In this document: positions 50,353 to 60,252 of the stretch, in pieces | Numbering within the stretch: position 1 is the stretch's first letter | Layout of the letters: every line of letters begins with the position of its first letter | Origin: an uncultured Vibrio sp. | GTDB lineage: Bacteria > Pseudomonadota > Gammaproteobacteria > Enterobacterales > Vibrionaceae | NCBI GenBank assembly: GCA_947504195.1 | Contig: CANNGN010000005.1 | Location: 175,196 to 239,195 of the forward strand | Reading direction: 5' to 3' | DNA length: 64,000 nt | Program-made: the position numbers and the translations under genes | The notes under the pieces: generated by a model | Told to the model about the DNA's origin: nothing | What the model saw: the letters and a program-made list of their open reading frames with translations, nothing else | Database searches by the model: none

Positions 50353-51708
50353 ATGTTTTCTTCAAATCGATTTCTTTTATCTACAACTATTTTTTTAGTG
50401 ATTTCAGCTTTAAGCTTTTCTACACATCTCAGCGCTGAAGGAACATTGTCAAGCGAAGATGAAGATAGTCATTTTATCAAAGTATCCAACAACGATAGAC
50501 AGTTGGAGTTTAGCAAATTACAAGTCATTGCTGAAACTTCAAATGAGAATGAACTAAAAATTAAAAGTTTAGATGAAAAAGTATTTAAGCTGACAGAGAT
50601 GTCGTCTTATCACTCAGTCAATCGTGATCGGGAATTTTCTAACCTAAATAATAGAATATCTGACCTCTCTTTCTACATGAATTCGACTGGATTCTTTCTA
50701 GGGATCCTAGGGTTAATAGTTACTATTGCCGCAATTTTCTTAGGTTGGTCAGCTAAAGAACGAGCTATTGCTGAAGCGAAATCCGAAGCAAATAAATATT
50801 TTGATGAAGAAGGTAAGCGATTTATTGAAGAAGAAAAAAGCAGATTTGAAGAGGCTCGAAATAAACTTACAAGCAAGATAGAAAATGACTTTCGAGAGCT
50901 TAATAGTAAGCTTTCAAGTCAAAGTAATCAATTAATAGCTATGAGGCAGTTTGAAGATGCAACCGAGTATTCTAAACAGAAAAGCATCAATACCGAAATT
51001 TCTACGTATGATGATTTAGTGTCTAAATTTAAACACTTCTCTGAACCCGAGATACAAGACTATGTTGCAATGGCATTAATTAGAAAAGGCCTAATATTTA
51101 TAACAAATCCTCAATACAAAAATTTAGAAAAAGCGATCGAAGCATTCAGTGAGGTATTAACGTTATTCAGTCGCTCATCTAACACTAGAATAATGAAGCA
51201 AGTTGCCTATGCTACGATATTTCAGATTCAAGCCATGAGTGAAAAAAATACCATTGAAAACATTGATGTAAGTGAAGATTTGTCGAAAATGCTAGTTGGG
51301 CCGATTGATAAAGTCTTCCATGACTATCATCAATCTGTAGATCCTGAGGAACAAGAATTACTTGCTAGAACTCTAAGTGCTAAAATAAAAGTTCTGAGTA
51401 GAACTAATAATCTAAAGGAAGAAGCAAAAGAAACTGCCGACAAGTTGATAGAGCTATATAGTGAATCAACTAATCCTGAATGCCAATTTTTGGTTGCGGA
51501 CGCACTATTTTATAGAAGTATGATTCTAAATCCAGATTCTCATAAAGAACGAATAGAGCTATATGAAGAAATAGAAAAAATCCTCGAACCATTAATCCCT
51601 AAGATATACTTTCTTCCGTTTCAACAAGTTCCCGAGCTGTTCCAACCTAAACTCTCACTAATTAACCACGTGAGAAAAGAAAAGGAAAAAATAACTCAAC
51701 AAAAATAA
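50353..51708 (+). CDS. Unrecognised membrane-anchored coiled-coil protein
   Basis: A 451-aa protein that I do not recognise. A signal peptide is likely at residues 1-28 (ending LSA before EGTLSSEDED). A second strong hydrophobic helix lies at about 113-133 (GFFLGILGLIVTIAAIFLGW). Between them is a heptad-rich segment; after the helix comes a highly charged coiled coil (about 135-200, with FDEEGKRFIEEEKSRFEEARNKL). The C-terminal 250 residues look all-helical and TPR-like. AAGGGG precedes the ATG. The gene is richer in A/T than its neighbours and interrupts otherwise conserved housekeeping genes, which suggests a lineage-specific acquisition. Confidence 0.7.
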   Translation: MFSSNRFLLSTTIFLVISALSFSTHLSAEGTLSSEDEDSHFIKVSNNDRQLEFSKLQVIAETSNENELKIKSLDEKVFKLTEMSSYHSVNRDREFSNLNNRISDLSFYMNSTGFFLGILGLIVTIAAIFLGWSAKERAIAEAKSEANKYFDEEGKRFIEEEKSRFEEARNKLTSKIENDFRELNSKLSSQSNQLIAMRQFEDATEYSKQKSINTEISTYDDLVSKFKHFSEPEIQDYVAMALIRKGLIFITNPQYKNLEKAIEAFSEVLTLFSRSSNTRIMKQVAYATIFQIQAMSEKNTIENIDVSEDLSKMLVGPIDKVFHDYHQSVDPEEQELLARTLSAKIKVLSRTNNLKEEAKETADKLIELYSESTNPECQFLVADALFYRSMILNPDSHKERIELYEEIEKILEPLIPKIYFLPFQQVPELFQPKLSLINHVRKEKEKITQQK

Positions 51709-51863
51709 AGCAAGTTGAGACAAAACGATTTAAAAAATACTCATTTTATTTTTTATTCAATACGTTTCTGACCAAAAACAAGCCACAAAGAGGGTAAGGG
51801 CTTCGTACTCAGGTATTAACACTCTCACCTTCAATATTGTTAATTTGCATAGAATTCAAGCAC

Positions 51864-51892
51864 AAAAAAGGGTCGAATTATCGACCCTTTTT
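51864..51892. terminator. Bidirectional terminator at the 3' end of valS
   Basis: AAAAAAGGGTCGA pairs with TCGACCCTTTTT around ATTA, between the unrecognised gene and the convergent valS. Confidence 0.92.
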
Positions 51893-51912
51893 GCGTATTA
51901 ATGAGGGGTTAA

Positions 51913-54774
51913 CTAAAGCGCGGCTATCGTTGCTTTTTGTTCTTCCAGTTTCACTAAGGTTTCTTTATAGCCATCAAGTTTTTCGCGTTCTTTCGCAACC
52001 ACAGCTTCTGGTGCTTTTGCGACAAACCCTTGGTTATTAAGCTTACCTTCGATGCGTTTGATTTCACCTTGAGTTTTAGCTACTTCTTTAGCAAGGCGAT
52101 CCAACTCAGCATCTTTATCGATTAAGCCTGCCATTGGGATCATCATTTCTGATTTACCCACCAATGCCGTTGCACACGCCGGGGTTTCTTCTCCAGCCGT
52201 AAGAATTCGAATGCTCTCAAGCTTCGCTAAAGACACCAATACTGCGCTGTTTGCTTCTACGCGAGCAGTATCCACATCAGAAGCTGACTTCAACATCACT
52301 TCAAGCGGTTTACCTGGGTTGATATCGTATTCGGCACGAAGGTTACGAATGCTCGAAATAAACGCTTTCACCCATTCGATGTCATCTAACGCTTCCTGAT
52401 GGACGTTAGCTTCATCATACTGAGGCAATGGCTGATGCATAATCGTGTCGCCTTCAACACCTTCAACCAACGGCTTAACACTTTGCCAGATTGTCTCGGT
52501 GATGTATGGCAAGATTGGGTGTGCCAAACGTAAGGTCTTCTCAAGTACGGTAATCAGAGTTTGACGCGTTGCTCGTTGCTGAGCTTCACTGCCTTTCCAC
52601 AATACCGGCTTAGTAAGCTCTAGATACCAGTCACAGAATTGGTTCCAAATGAACTCATACAAAGTATTGGCAGCCATATCGAGACGATAATTGTCTAAGT
52701 GATTGTTGAAATCACGGGCAGCCAGTTCAAACTGAGATTCAATCCATTTATCGGCAAGCGAGAACTCAAGTTCTGCTCCAGCGGCAAAACCACAATTCTG
52801 CTCTTCGGTGTTCATAAGAACGTAGCGGCTCGCATTCCATAGCTTATTACAGAAGTTACGATAGCCTTCGAGGCGCTTCATGTCCCAGTTAATGTCACGA
52901 CCAGTTGAAGCCATGGCAGCTAGGGTGAAACGAAGTGCATCGGTTCCGTATGGCTCAATGCCATCTTCGAACGTTTTACGCGTGTTTTTCTCGATCTTAG
53001 CGGCCAGTTTAGGCTGCATCATGTTACCACAACGCTTCTCAACTAACTCTTCAAGACCGATACCGTCAATCATATCAATTGGGTCAAGTACATTCCCTTT
53101 TGATTTCGACATCTTGTCGCCATTTTCATCACGAATAAGACCTGTCATGTAAACGGTTTTAAATGGCACTTGAGCATTGCCATCTTCATCTTTACAGAAG
53201 TGCATGGTCATCATGATCATACGAGCAACCCAGAAGAAGATGATATCAAAACCGGATACCAACACATCTGATGGGTGGAAGGTTTTCAGTGCGTCAGTAT
53301 TTTCTGGCCAACCCTGAGTACCGAATGTCCAAAGCGCTGAAGAGAACCAAGTATCAAGTACATCGTCGTCTTGGCGTAACACAACCACTGGCGCTAGATT
53401 GTTCTTTTCACGCACTTCTTCTTCGGTGCGACCAACGTACACTTTGCCGTCATTGTCGTACCATGCCGGGATTCTGTGTCCCCACCAAAGCTGACGAGAA
53501 ATACACCAATCTTGTACATCACGCATCCACGCAAAGTACATGTTTTCATATTGCTTAGGAACGAACTGAATCTGACCGTCTTCAACGGCTTTGACTGCGG
53601 GCTCTGCTAACGGAGCAGTACGTACGTACCATTGGTCGGTTAGCATTGGTTCGATAATCACGCCACCACGATCCCCATAAGGTACCGTTAAGTCGTGATC
53701 TTTTACTTCTTCTAGTAGTCCGAGTTCTTCAAATTCAGCAACAAGTGCTTTACGCGCTGCGAAACGTTCCATACCACGGAATTTCGCTGGAAGCTCAGCA
53801 GAATAAACATCGCTTTCTTCGCCGTTAGTTGTGAAGACTTCAGCAGTCTCACGAATATCAGCGTTGAAGGTTAGGATGTTGATCATTGGTAATTGGTGAC
53901 GCTTACCGACTTCGTAATCGTTAAAGTCATGAGCTGGCGTGATTTTCACACAACCAGTGCCTTTTTCCATATCGGCGTGTTCATCGCTAACGATAGGAAT
54001 TAAGCGATTTACGACAGGAAGTAGAATCTCTTTACCAATCAGATCTTTATAACGAGGATCTTCTGGGTTTACCGCAACACCAGTATCGCCAAGGACGGTT
54101 TCTGGACGAGTGGTTGCAACGACTAAGTAGTCTTTGCCATCGGCCGTGGTTGCACCGTTTGCCAATGGGTAGCGAAGGTGCCACATGAACCCTTTTTTAT
54201 CTTTGTTTTCGACTTCTAGATCTGAAATCGCAGTATGCAGTTTAGGATCCCAGTTAACCAGACGTTTACCACGGTAGATAAGGTCTTCTTCGTAGAGACG
54301 AACAAACACTTCTTGAGTCGCAGCTGATAAGCCATCATCCATAGTGAAACGTTCACGATCCCAATCGACAGATGCGCCTAAACGACGAAGCTGTTTGGTG
54401 ATGGTGCCACCGGATTCTGCTTTCCAATCCCAAATTTTATCGATAAACGCTTCACGGCCGTAGTCGTGTTTTGTTTTACCTTCTTCGGCTGCAATTTTAC
54501 GCTCGACGACCATTTGAGTCGCGATACCTGCGTGGTCAGTACCTACTTGCCAAAGGGTGTTTTTTCCCTTCATACGTTGCGCGCGGATAAGCGTATCCAT
54601 GATGGTGTCTTGGAAGGCGTGGCCCATATGCAAGCTACCAGTAACGTTCGGTGGTGGAATCATGATGCTGTATGCATCTTTTGAAGTGTCACCGTGTGGC
54701 TTAAAGTAGCCTTTTTCTTCCCAAGCTTGATATAAAGCTTGTTCAATTGATGTTGGGTTGTAAGTCTTTTCCAT
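51913..54774 (-). CDS. valS: Valyl-tRNA synthetase
   Basis: A 953-aa class I aminoacyl-tRNA synthetase. The HIGH-type motif HMGH is at residues 49-52 in [17 protein letters not shown]; the KMSKS motif lies near 552 ([14 protein letters not shown]). The CP1 editing domain, anticodon-binding domain and a C-terminal coiled-coil arm (about 885-953, ending [12 protein letters not shown]) are present. It is downstream of pepA and holC in the same direction, as in enterics. Confidence 0.98.
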   Translation of the reverse strand: MEKTYNPTSIEQALYQAWEEKGYFKPHGDTSKDAYSIMIPPPNVTGSLHMGHAFQDTIMDTLIRAQRMKGKNTLWQVGTDHAGIATQMVVERKIAAEEGKTKHDYGREAFIDKIWDWKAESGGTITKQLRRLGASVDWDRERFTMDDGLSAATQEVFVRLYEEDLIYRGKRLVNWDPKLHTAISDLEVENKDKKGFMWHLRYPLANGATTADGKDYLVVATTRPETVLGDTGVAVNPEDPRYKDLIGKEILLPVVNRLIPIVSDEHADMEKGTGCVKITPAHDFNDYEVGKRHQLPMINILTFNADIRETAEVFTTNGEESDVYSAELPAKFRGMERFAARKALVAEFEELGLLEEVKDHDLTVPYGDRGGVIIEPMLTDQWYVRTAPLAEPAVKAVEDGQIQFVPKQYENMYFAWMRDVQDWCISRQLWWGHRIPAWYDNDGKVYVGRTEEEVREKNNLAPVVVLRQDDDVLDTWFSSALWTFGTQGWPENTDALKTFHPSDVLVSGFDIIFFWVARMIMMTMHFCKDEDGNAQVPFKTVYMTGLIRDENGDKMSKSKGNVLDPIDMIDGIGLEELVEKRCGNMMQPKLAAKIEKNTRKTFEDGIEPYGTDALRFTLAAMASTGRDINWDMKRLEGYRNFCNKLWNASRYVLMNTEEQNCGFAAGAELEFSLADKWIESQFELAARDFNNHLDNYRLDMAANTLYEFIWNQFCDWYLELTKPVLWKGSEAQQRATRQTLITVLEKTLRLAHPILPYITETIWQSVKPLVEGVEGDTIMHQPLPQYDEANVHQEALDDIEWVKAFISSIRNLRAEYDINPGKPLEVMLKSASDVDTARVEANSAVLVSLAKLESIRILTAGEETPACATALVGKSEMMIPMAGLIDKDAELDRLAKEVAKTQGEIKRIEGKLNNQGFVAKAPEAVVAKEREKLDGYKETLVKLEEQKATIAAL

Positions 54775-54905
54775 GGCGTTTTTAAGTAGGTACTGTAGTA
54801 AGTTAATCTTGGTGTCAAACGTTATAGGTTAAGCCTCTATCCACATAACCTTATTGAGAAAGGTATGGATGGAACGGCTTAGATTGCTTCAACTATAATG
54901 TCTGA

Positions 54906-55355
54906 CTACGAATGCTGGATATCTAATGTGTCGATATTGAATCCAGCGTGACGATAAATTTTATATCTTTCTCGTGCGAGTTGTTTAGCATTTTCTTCGC
55001 AAGGAACGAAGTCTATCACCTCTGTAAAGCGATCGGCAAAGGTTGCTTGTTTGTTCGAGCAATTTATTACGATTTGTCGGTTCCATGATGGACGAATTCC
55101 CTCAAAACCAATCTCAATAGGCGTGCCATATTTAGGCCCTTCGCCGACGAGGTTATGAGCAACATAATTGTCGGCCGGTGCTTGCCAAAATACTTCCGCT
55201 AATGCTTCTGCCGCCTGCCGATCATCACAATGAACGTACACTTTGGCACCTTGCTTGGTAAAGTGATGTCCTAGAAACACAACATAGAGACCTAATCCAG
55301 CGACCGTTGCTTGCGGCGTGTTGGGCTGAATGAGATAGAAGGTCGCATTTTTCAT
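54906..55355 (-). CDS. holC: DNA polymerase III chi subunit
   Basis: A 149-aa clamp-loader accessory protein that ties SSB to the polymerase through psi. It has the family start ATFYLIQPNTP, the VYVHCDDRQAAEALAEVFWQ segment and the GEGPKYGTPIEIGFEG region. It sits 131 bp upstream of valS and 74 bp downstream of pepA on the same strand. Confidence 0.93.
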   Translation of the reverse strand: MKNATFYLIQPNTPQATVAGLGLYVVFLGHHFTKQGAKVYVHCDDRQAAEALAEVFWQAPADNYVAHNLVGEGPKYGTPIEIGFEGIRPSWNRQIVINCSNKQATFADRFTEVIDFVPCEENAKQLARERYKIYRHAGFNIDTLDIQHS

Positions 55356-55403
55356 GATGATCTAGAGAGTATGTTATTTGCGTGGGTTGAGAGTGCTAAA
55401 CAA

Positions 55404-55424
55404 ATTAAGGGCCTTGCGGCCCTC
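55404..55424 (-). terminator. Possible weak terminator after pepA
   Basis: GAGGGCC and GGCCC(TT) form a short GC-rich hairpin beyond the pepA stop, followed by the T-rich TTAATTTGTTT on the minus strand. It may only partly stop transcription into holC. Confidence 0.55.
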
Positions 55425-55429
55425 AATGA

Positions 55430-56944
55430 TTACTGATTGCTTTCGCTATCGAGAGCGCTACGGTTCAATAAAAACTGAACCAGCAACGACACTGGGCGTC
55501 CGGTCGATCCTTTTGGACCAGAAGAGCGCCAAGCTGTCCCTGCGATATCTAAGTGAGCCCAGTTATATTTCTTGGCAAACTTAGATAGGAAACAACCCGC
55601 AGTTATCGATCCCGCAGGACGACCACCAATATTTGCCATATCAGCAAATGGGCTCTTAAGTTGTTCGTGATGCTCTTCGCTCATTGGTAAGCGCCATGCA
55701 CGATCACTCGCTTGCTCTGAAGCGTTAATAATTTCATGAGCAAGGGGATTGTGATTCGACATTACTGCGCTGATATGATGGCCTAACGCGATAATACACG
55801 CACCGGTTAATGTCGCGACGTCGATTACACATTCGGGTTCAAATCGTTCAACATACGTTAATGCGTCACAAAGAACTAAACGACCTTCTGCATCGGTATT
55901 TAATACTTCAACGGTCTTTCCAGACATTGTGGTTAAAATATCACCTGGACGGTAAGCTTGGCTTCCTGGCATGTTTTCACATCCAGCTAAAACACCTGTG
56001 ATATTTAGAGGCAATCCAAGTTTAGCAATGGCTTTCATCGTGCCAAAAACAGATGCTGCGCCACACATGTCATACTTCATTTCATCCATACCAGCCCCTG
56101 GTTTCAATGAAATACCGCCTGAATCAAACGTAAGACCTTTACCAATCAATACAATTGGCTTCGCATTTGGATCTGAATGCCCTTTGTATTCGATAACAGA
56201 CATCATCGATTCATTCTTTGAACCACGTCCAACGGCAAGGTATGAAGTCATACCGAGTTTACCCATCTCTTCTTCACCAATTATTTTGGTGCTGACAGAG
56301 TCGTAATCATCCGCTAAGCGACGAGCTTGAGAAGCTAGGTATGCAGGGTTGGCGATATTCGGAGGCATGTTCCCCAAATCTTTACATGCTTTAACACCCG
56401 ATGAGATGGCTAAACCATGAGAAATGGCTTTTTCCCCTTGATTAAGCTCTCGACGCGTTGGAACATTGAAAACTAACTTTCTTAATGGACGACGAGTTTC
56501 AGGTTTAATACTTTTAAATTGATCAAATGTATAGAGTCCATCTTTGGTTGCTTCAACCGCCTGGCGAACTTTCCAGTAAGTGTCTCTTCCTTTCACGTGT
56601 AATTCTGTTAAGAAACAAACCGCTTCCATTGAACCCGTTTCATTTAACGTACTGATGGTTTTTTGGATGATTTCTTTGTATTGGCGTTCGCCTAACTCGC
56701 GCTCTTTGCCGCAGCCAACCAGTAGAACTCGTTCAGATAATACGCCGGGTACTTGATGCAATAACAGCATCTGACCGGGTTTACCTTCTAAATCTCCGCG
56801 GCGAAGCAGTGAACTTATATAGCCATCGCTAATCTTATCTAGTTGTTCTGCCACGGGAGAAAGACGTCGAGGTTCGAATACACCCACAACAATACAAGCA
56901 CTGCGTTGCTTTTCGGGACTGCCACTTTTTACACTGAACTCCAT
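55430..56944 (-). CDS. pepA: Leucyl aminopeptidase PepA
   Basis: A 504-aa M17 aminopeptidase. The metal-binding signature [10 protein letters not shown] is near residues 346-355; [15 protein letters not shown] (about 268-282) and the loop [15 protein letters not shown] hold other metal ligands. E. coli PepA is also a DNA-binding regulator of carAB and a recombination cofactor. The gene is divergent from lptF across 176 bp. Confidence 0.97.
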   Translation of the reverse strand: MEFSVKSGSPEKQRSACIVVGVFEPRRLSPVAEQLDKISDGYISSLLRRGDLEGKPGQMLLLHQVPGVLSERVLLVGCGKERELGERQYKEIIQKTISTLNETGSMEAVCFLTELHVKGRDTYWKVRQAVEATKDGLYTFDQFKSIKPETRRPLRKLVFNVPTRRELNQGEKAISHGLAISSGVKACKDLGNMPPNIANPAYLASQARRLADDYDSVSTKIIGEEEMGKLGMTSYLAVGRGSKNESMMSVIEYKGHSDPNAKPIVLIGKGLTFDSGGISLKPGAGMDEMKYDMCGAASVFGTMKAIAKLGLPLNITGVLAGCENMPGSQAYRPGDILTTMSGKTVEVLNTDAEGRLVLCDALTYVERFEPECVIDVATLTGACIIALGHHISAVMSNHNPLAHEIINASEQASDRAWRLPMSEEHHEQLKSPFADMANIGGRPAGSITAGCFLSKFAKKYNWAHLDIAGTAWRSSGPKGSTGRPVSLLVQFLLNRSALDSESNQ

Positions 56945-57120
56945 GCGTACTCCTACATCGTGAAGACATTTAGAACTAAATAATAGATAATGCGTTTCTA
57001 CTATACTTATTCAGTCTGCTAAGCTGAACATTTGAACGCAAAGTTTTAAAAAATAATTGTTTCAACCAGAAATTATAGTGATTCGATTAAAAATACAAGT
57101 TTTGTATAGGTAATTTCCGC

Positions 57121-58221
57121 GTGATAATTGTTAGATATTTAATAAAAGAAACAGTGAAGAGCCAATTGGCAATATTTTTTATATTGTTTATGGTCTTCCT
57201 AAGCCAAAAATTCATTACCATATTAGCCAGTGCTTCCGATGGTGAAATTCCAGCACGGTTAATTTTGACACTCGTTGCGCTTAATATGCCGAGCATGGCC
57301 GTGTTGATGCTGCCACTTAGTCTTTTTCTCGGCATATTGATCACTTTTGGCCGCTTGTATGCGGAAAGCGAAATTACCGTAATGAAAGCCACGGGGATTG
57401 GAAATCGCTTTTTGATTCGGTCGTCGTTCTATTTGGCATTAATTACGATGATTCTTGCTGGTTTTAATTCACTTTGGTTGTCGCCATGGAGTGAAAACCA
57501 AGAATCCCAAGTTAAAAACCAATTAGTTCATGAAAATAGTGTTGATCTGTTGCAGCAAGGTCGTTTTCAAACCACACCAGACGGTTCTTCGGTTATATTT
57601 ATCGATTCTATTGATAATAAGCAATTTCAAAATGTGTTTGTTGCCCAAATTACGCCTAAAGATTCAGTACTTCCAAGTGTGATGTTTGCCGATAGTGGGG
57701 ATGTGAAGCAATTGAGTGATGGTCGACAGATCATTACTCTTTATGATGGAACTCGGTATGAAGGAGTTCCAACAAGCGTTCAATATATGATCTCCGATTA
57801 TAAGCAGTATGACGGTTTAATTGGCCAAACACAGGCTCCAGATAAGAAAGCGTCTTGGCGTCAAATGCCAACCCTAGATCTGATGAACTTGGAGTCGACT
57901 AAAGCTCAAGCAGAGTTTCATTGGCGATTGGCATTAGTCATATGTGTTCCCTTGCTGACTCTATTTGCGGTTCCCCTTTCTGCCGTAAACCCGCGTCAGG
58001 GACGTTTCGCTAAACTTGGTCCCGCTATTTTGGCATGTTTGACTTATTTCCTAGCTTTGAGTGCTGGAAAGTCAGCAATAGAAAGCGGCAGTATTTCTAG
58101 TGATATTGGCTTATGGCCAGTACACGGTGGATTATTATTGGCAGGGTTGATAGTGAACGCAGCAGATACAAAATTTGCACTTCGGTTGAAACAGCTATTT
58201 ATTAAAAAGAAGGTGGCGTAA
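57121..58221 (+). CDS. lptF: LPS export permease LptF
   Basis: A 366-aa permease of the LptB2FGC exporter, with three helices on each side of a periplasmic jellyroll domain. It starts at GTG (VIIVRYLIKETVKSQLAIFFILF), with PSMAVLMLPLSLFLGILITFGRLYAESEITVMKATG as the conserved coupling region. It is followed 3 bp later by lptG. The ATPase partner is encoded at 30.0 kb in this window. Confidence 0.95.
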   Translation: MIIVRYLIKETVKSQLAIFFILFMVFLSQKFITILASASDGEIPARLILTLVALNMPSMAVLMLPLSLFLGILITFGRLYAESEITVMKATGIGNRFLIRSSFYLALITMILAGFNSLWLSPWSENQESQVKNQLVHENSVDLLQQGRFQTTPDGSSVIFIDSIDNKQFQNVFVAQITPKDSVLPSVMFADSGDVKQLSDGRQIITLYDGTRYEGVPTSVQYMISDYKQYDGLIGQTQAPDKKASWRQMPTLDLMNLESTKAQAEFHWRLALVICVPLLTLFAVPLSAVNPRQGRFAKLGPAILACLTYFLALSAGKSAIESGSISSDIGLWPVHGGLLLAGLIVNAADTKFALRLKQLFIKKKVA

Positions 58222-58224
58222 TCG

Positions 58225-59295
58225 ATGTTTAAGTTACTTGATTGGTACATTGGTCGAACGATCATTGCGACGACATCTCTTGTACTGGTTACCTTTTTAG
58301 GCTTATCAGGCATTATTAAATACGTTGAGCAACTTAGGAAAGTTGGGCAAGGCAGTTACGACATGCTTAAGGCAATACTTTACGTATTATTGAGCCTGCC
58401 TCGAGATCTTGAAGTCTTTTTCCCTATGGCGGCGTTACTAGGTGCATTAATTGGGTTAGGCGCATTAGCATCAAGCTCAGAACTTGTTGTTATGCAAGCA
58501 TCGGGCTTCTCTAAATTGGATATCGGTTTGTCCGTATTAAAAACCGCTATCCCACTTATGATTGTTATTGTTTTACTGGGGCAGTGGGGAGCACCACAAG
58601 CTCAAAAATATGCTCGTGATATGCGCTCTATATCGATTTACGGCGGTAAGTTGTTGTCGGTGAACTCTGGAGTCTGGGCAAGAGATGTCGATGACTTTGT
58701 TTTTATAGGCAAAGTAGAGAATGATGTTCTTTACGCGGTGAATATTTGGCGCTTTGACGAAGATAAAGAACTAAAGCAGATGATTTTTTCCGAAAAGGTT
58801 AGCTATTTAGGTGGCAGCCAATGGGTGATGGATAGAGCGAAGTTCACTGAATTTAAAGATGAAGTTGAGATTAAAAAATACGATCAGGCCAGCTATGTTT
58901 GGCACACCTCCATTGAGCCGGATAAGTTGGCTGCGGTAAGCATTAAGCCTGAAGAGCTATCTTTAAGTGGTTTGTATGATTATGTTGATTATCTAAAAAT
59001 ATCAGAGCAAGACGCTTCGCGTTATGAATTGGCATTTTGGCGCAAAATTTCACAACCATTTTCAATCGCGGTCATGATGTTGATGGCATTGTCTTTTGTA
59101 TTCGGTCCCTTAAGAAGTGTAACGATGGGAACCCGGGTTGTAACGGGTGTTCTTTCGGGCTTTGGTTTTTATATCTCAAGTGAGCTTTTTGGCCCCATGA
59201 GTATGGTTTACGGTTTCTCGCCTATCTTTGGCGCGATAGCTCCTAGTTTGGTTTTTCTAGTTCTTGCTATCGCACTATTAAGACGGAAACTCTAG
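58225..59295 (+). CDS. lptG: LPS export permease LptG
   Basis: A 356-aa partner of LptF with the same fold. It opens MFKLLDWYIGRTI, and the coupling segment LGALIGLGALASSSELVVMQASGFS (about 73-97) is typical. Its end overlaps the convergent RDD-domain gene by 4 bp. Confidence 0.95.
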   Translation: MFKLLDWYIGRTIIATTSLVLVTFLGLSGIIKYVEQLRKVGQGSYDMLKAILYVLLSLPRDLEVFFPMAALLGALIGLGALASSSELVVMQASGFSKLDIGLSVLKTAIPLMIVIVLLGQWGAPQAQKYARDMRSISIYGGKLLSVNSGVWARDVDDFVFIGKVENDVLYAVNIWRFDEDKELKQMIFSEKVSYLGGSQWVMDRAKFTEFKDEVEIKKYDQASYVWHTSIEPDKLAAVSIKPEELSLSGLYDYVDYLKISEQDASRYELAFWRKISQPFSIAVMMLMALSFVFGPLRSVTMGTRVVTGVLSGFGFYISSELFGPMSMVYGFSPIFGAIAPSLVFLVLAIALLRRKL

Positions 59296-59816
59296 CGCTT
59301 TCTTCTTTCAATAACGTGGGTTTTTGCCCATATATCATGAAATCCACGTCGTTGAGGATGAAAGAGAGCACCAAGGTTAGCTATGCCGAATGCAGAGGTG
59401 AAAAAGCGAATGATGGCTTGCTTTTTAGTGATTAACCCACCTTGTTCATCCACCATGACTAAGCTCCATGCTCGCATTCCCAGAGTTTGTCCTCGACACC
59501 AAAAGAGAACAAAAAATCCGATACAGATAAAAGACAAATAGATAGAGAATAAAGGGAACGCAATCGGGTGGCTTGTTAGAAAATCTGCGGTATCGATATA
59601 GTTCTCGAAGCGTACGTAACCTGCCTTTATTAGCGCTTCACTAATCGACACCAGCACTCCTGCCGCTAATATTAAGACCGCGATAATGATCATAAAATCG
59701 TAAAACCAAGCCGCAAGCCTTAGAAAAAAACCTGCATTTTTTGGAATGTTATTCTTAGCTTCGTTGATGTGTACATTTTTCGTGATCGATTTTCTTTTCC
59801 GTCTTGATTTCGCCAT
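59292..59816 (-). CDS. RDD-domain membrane protein
   Basis: A 174-aa membrane protein of the RDD family. Arg/Asp signature occurs at AGFFLRLAAWFYDFMIIIAVLILAAG (about 27-52), and a second helix pair follows, with GQTLGMRAWSLVMVDEQGG (about 109-127) and FHDIWAKTHVIERRKR at the end. The N-terminus is strongly basic. Function of the family is not settled; it is convergent with lptG. Confidence 0.85.
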   Translation of the reverse strand: MAKSRRKRKSITKNVHINEAKNNIPKNAGFFLRLAAWFYDFMIIIAVLILAAGVLVSISEALIKAGYVRFENYIDTADFLTSHPIAFPLFSIYLSFICIGFFVLFWCRGQTLGMRAWSLVMVDEQGGLITKKQAIIRFFTSAFGIANLGALFHPQRRGFHDIWAKTHVIERRKR

Positions 59817-59952
59817 GAGAGTTTCTACATCCGTAATTAAGCTTTGATCGAGAGAATACCCTCAATCGGTGTGAGTTTAAAGCGAGGGGCAAAGGGAAAT
59901 CTTATTAGCTGGCGAAATTATCGTCAAACAGTCTAATTTGTTTTTTTTGGTA

Positions 59953-59980
59953 TTGCGTAGTGAAATTTCTTACGTATAAT
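59953..59980 (+). promoter_or_regulatory. Promoter of tRNA-Leu
   Basis: TTGCGT (59953-59958) and TATAAT (59975-59980) are 16 bp apart, about 30 bp before the tRNA. Confidence 0.85.
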
Positions 59981-60010
59981 GCTGCTCACTAAAGGGAATT
60001 ACCCTATTGT

Positions 60011-60095
60011 GCCACTGTGATGAAATTGGTAGACATGACGGATTCAAAATCCGTTGCCTTCGGGCGTGGCGGTTCAAGTCCGCCCAGTGGTACCA
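60011..60095 (+). tRNA. tRNA-Leu (anticodon CAA)
   Basis: An 85-nt class II tRNA with encoded CCA. The acceptor arm GCCACTG pairs with CAGTGGT (last pair G-U), the anticodon stem ACGGA/TCCGT holds the loop TTCAAAA, a long variable arm TTGCCTTCGGGCG follows, and the T arm is GGCGGTTCAAGTCCGCC. It decodes UUG. Confidence 0.96.
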
Positions 60096-60252
60096 TTATT
60101 TAGAGAAACCGTCCTAATTATGGCATGACGTTTTTCTTTCTACTGTCCGCATTTATTTTCTTCTGACTGTTTTTTTACTCTTAGCTGTTTGAAAATTACT
60201 CATAATTTGTCAGTAGTTAGGTCTTCTTACGTCATAGTCACCATACTTTTAA

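Noticed and set aside
53271..53558. Open frame opposite valS
   Set aside because: Antisense shadow of a conserved gene, without a ribosome site or recognisable domain.
60011..60095. tRNA-Leu as an attachment site of an integrated element
   Set aside because: No integrase gene and no repeat of the tRNA 3' end was seen downstream in the window.
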